Shown: positions 5,458 through 6,453 of the stretch, one piece after another
Position numbering within the stretch: the first letter of the stretch is position 1
Layout of the letters: every line of letters starts with the position of its first letter
Assembly: GCA_900321895.1 (NCBI GenBank)
Contig: ONYB01000170.1
Coordinates: 1 to 6,453 of the forward strand
DNA length: 6,453 nt
Source of the DNA: an uncultured Brachyspira sp.
Lineage (GTDB): Bacteria > Cyanobacteriota > Vampirovibrionia > Gastranaerophilales > Gastranaerophilaceae
Reading direction: 5' to 3'
Notes under the pieces: generated by a model
Databases searched by the model: none
What the model was told of the DNA's origin: nothing
The model's input: the letters and a program-made list of their open reading frames with translations, nothing else
Program-made: the position numbers and the translations under genes

Positions 5458-6453
5458 ATGGGTATGGCAGCTTCACAGGCGAGATATTTAGCATTAACCG
5501 CGAGAAAGACAAACGTTGAATATGAAGGTCAACAGATTAACCAAGAACGTACTGCACTTTCTAACCAGAGTGCAAATACATTTAACGACCTTTTGACCCT
5601 GGAAGTTCCGACAGCTCCGAGCACTCAGGATTATACCGAAATCGTTTATTCTTATGATGAAGGTATGGAAAAAGAAACGATTACCGGTATGTCAAAACTC
5701 GAAAACGACCCTGACGGCTACAACTACTTGATTACACACTATCACTACTCTGATGTTTATACAGGTATTCAAAACAAACTTGCAAACCCGCAGGTTGCAA
5801 TCGGTGATACTTCTACAAAAACAACCCTTGACAAATCAAGAATTGATACTGTTCAAGAATCTACATACACTGTTAACGGAAGCAGAGTTTCTGCGTACGA
5901 CCAGAACAACGTAACACAAAGAACTGCGTACAACCAAATAGTACAGGATTACCCTGAACTTGCAGATATTGACAGCTCAAATATCAGATACTACATTGAT
6001 TCAGACAACGTAATTCACTTTACGACAATTTCAGATTTGAAAGGTTCGGGTGACGCAAAGGGTTATACCTACAACCCGACAACACAAGCAACAAGTGCTC
6101 AACTGATTGCAAGAAGCAGTATTGATGAAACAAAACCGACAGGTGATGTAACTTATACTGTCGACGGTAATGTCGTCAGCAAATACAATTCGGCTGATGA
6201 GGCCCAAAAAAAAGCACTTGATCAGCTTGCAAAAGATTACCCTGCGATTGCAGAAGATACAGACAATTTGAGATGTTACACCGATTCAAGCGGAACTGTT
6301 CACTTCGTAACTCAAGCAACACTTGAAGGTAAAGGTGATTATGGTGATTATTATTCGGCAACCGGTGTTCCTACTTTTGTCGGTACTGCTGCGGTTACAA
6401 GATATAATCCGAATGACGCAAACCAAAAATCAGCTTATGATCAGATTTTGAAA
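5458..6453 (+). CDS. Unknown repeat-containing protein with MGMAASQARYL N-terminus (3' end outside window)
   Basis: The frame is open for 332 codons to the window end, so the protein is longer. I do not recognise an assigned function. Residues 4-48 (SQARYLALTARKTNVEYEG, then QQINQERTALSNQSANTFNDLL) should form one long, soluble, mildly amphipathic helix. There is no Sec signal peptide, lipobox or membrane span. A linker follows (about 49-136), rich in Thr, Tyr and Asp. Then come diverged repeats (about 137-199, 233-294, and a third from 313) with the pattern YTV-G--VS-Y, DQ, DYP, a hydrophobic core, and HF-T---L-G-GD. No Trp occurs in the visible part, and only one Cys (273). The start is secured by AAAGGAG (5443-5449) with eight-base spacing and by a near-consensus promoter. 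Asn codons favour AAC (15 of 22), unlike the GT8 gene (7 of 23), which hints at high expression. I recall similar N-termini in uncharacterised Gastranaerophilales proteins. A surface or self-assembling structural role is inference only. Confidence 0.8.
   Translation, partial: MGMAASQARYLALTARKTNVEYEGQQINQERTALSNQSANTFNDLLTLEVPTAPSTQDYTEIVYSYDEGMEKETITGMSKLENDPDGYNYLITHYHYSDVYTGIQNKLANPQVAIGDTSTKTTLDKSRIDTVQESTYTVNGSRVSAYDQNNVTQRTAYNQIVQDYPELADIDSSNIRYYIDSDNVIHFTTISDLKGSGDAKGYTYNPTTQATSAQLIARSSIDETKPTGDVTYTVDGNVVSKYNSADEAQKKALDQLAKDYPAIAEDTDNLRCYTDSSGTVHFVTQATLEGKGDYGDYYSATGVPTFVGTAAVTRYNPNDANQKSAYDQILK
5866..6453 (+). repeat. Diverged protein repeats of about 63 residues inside the last gene
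   Basis: Repeat 1 is at 5866-6054 (residues 137-199), repeat 2 at 6154-6339 (233-294), and the start of repeat 3 at 6394-6453 (from residue 313). A hand alignment of repeats 1 and 2 gives about 27 identical residues in 63 with a one-residue gap. Shared anchors include YTV-G--VS-Y, Q--A--Q---DYP--A, N-R-Y-DS, HF-T and L-G-GD. Repeat 3 restarts at VTRYNPNDANQKSAYDQILK. The spacing is 96 residues from unit 1 to 2 and 73 from 2 to 3, so linker length varies. The DNA itself is well diverged, which points to old duplications rather than a recent tandem array. Confidence 0.75.

Noticed and set aside
6176..6361. Antisense 61-residue frame inside the repeat protein gene
   Set aside because: Its composition follows the complement of the repeat units, and it has no ribosome binding site or recognisable domain.

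Overview
This is an AT-rich bacterial window with compact gene spacing, clear Shine-Dalgarno sequences and sigma70-like promoters. It holds seven genes: six on the + strand and one on the - strand. The gene at each end is cut by the window edge. The best guess at the source is an uncultured gut-type Melainabacteria/Vampirovibrionia (Gastranaerophilales) genome. That guess rests mainly on the N-terminal signature of the last protein (MGMAASQARYL...), which I recall from hypothetical proteins of that group, together with low GC and a FliA/WhiG-type sigma factor. It is recalled knowledge, not a search result.

Layout. Positions 2-502 are the 3' end of a calcineurin-like metallophosphoesterase. 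A good promoter (TTGCAT-17-TATAAT, 508-536) follows and drives a two-gene unit. Its first gene is a CNNM/CBS/CorC-HlyC 'hemolysin-family' membrane protein (586-1941). The second, overlapping it by ATGA, is a family 8 glycosyltransferase (1938-2897). After a 121-base gap comes a complete FliA/WhiG-type alternative sigma factor (3019-3846). It converges on a dCMP deaminase-type gene on the - strand (3866-4312), with a possible terminator hairpin over the deaminase stop codon. The deaminase shares a 103-base divergent promoter region with a second glycosyltransferase-like gene (4416-5303), which carries a DDD motif. A 154-base gap with a near-consensus promoter (TTGACA-16-TATAAC) then leads into a 332-residue open-ended protein (5458 to the window end). 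It has a helical, signal-less N-terminus and diverged repeats of about 63 residues.

How the genes relate. Most are ordinary single-function genes: nucleotide metabolism (deaminase), envelope sugar transfer (two glycosyltransferases), divalent-cation or membrane homeostasis (CNNM/CBS protein), and transcription (sigma factor). No single pathway joins them. The unexplained part is the last gene. It is a probably well-expressed, repeat-containing protein of unknown function whose N-terminus loosely recalls self-assembling, non-Sec-exported axial proteins. It lies in the same neighbourhood as a flagellar-type sigma factor, with no recognisable flagellar gene in view. I see no CRISPR array, tRNA, rRNA, insertion sequence or phage gene.
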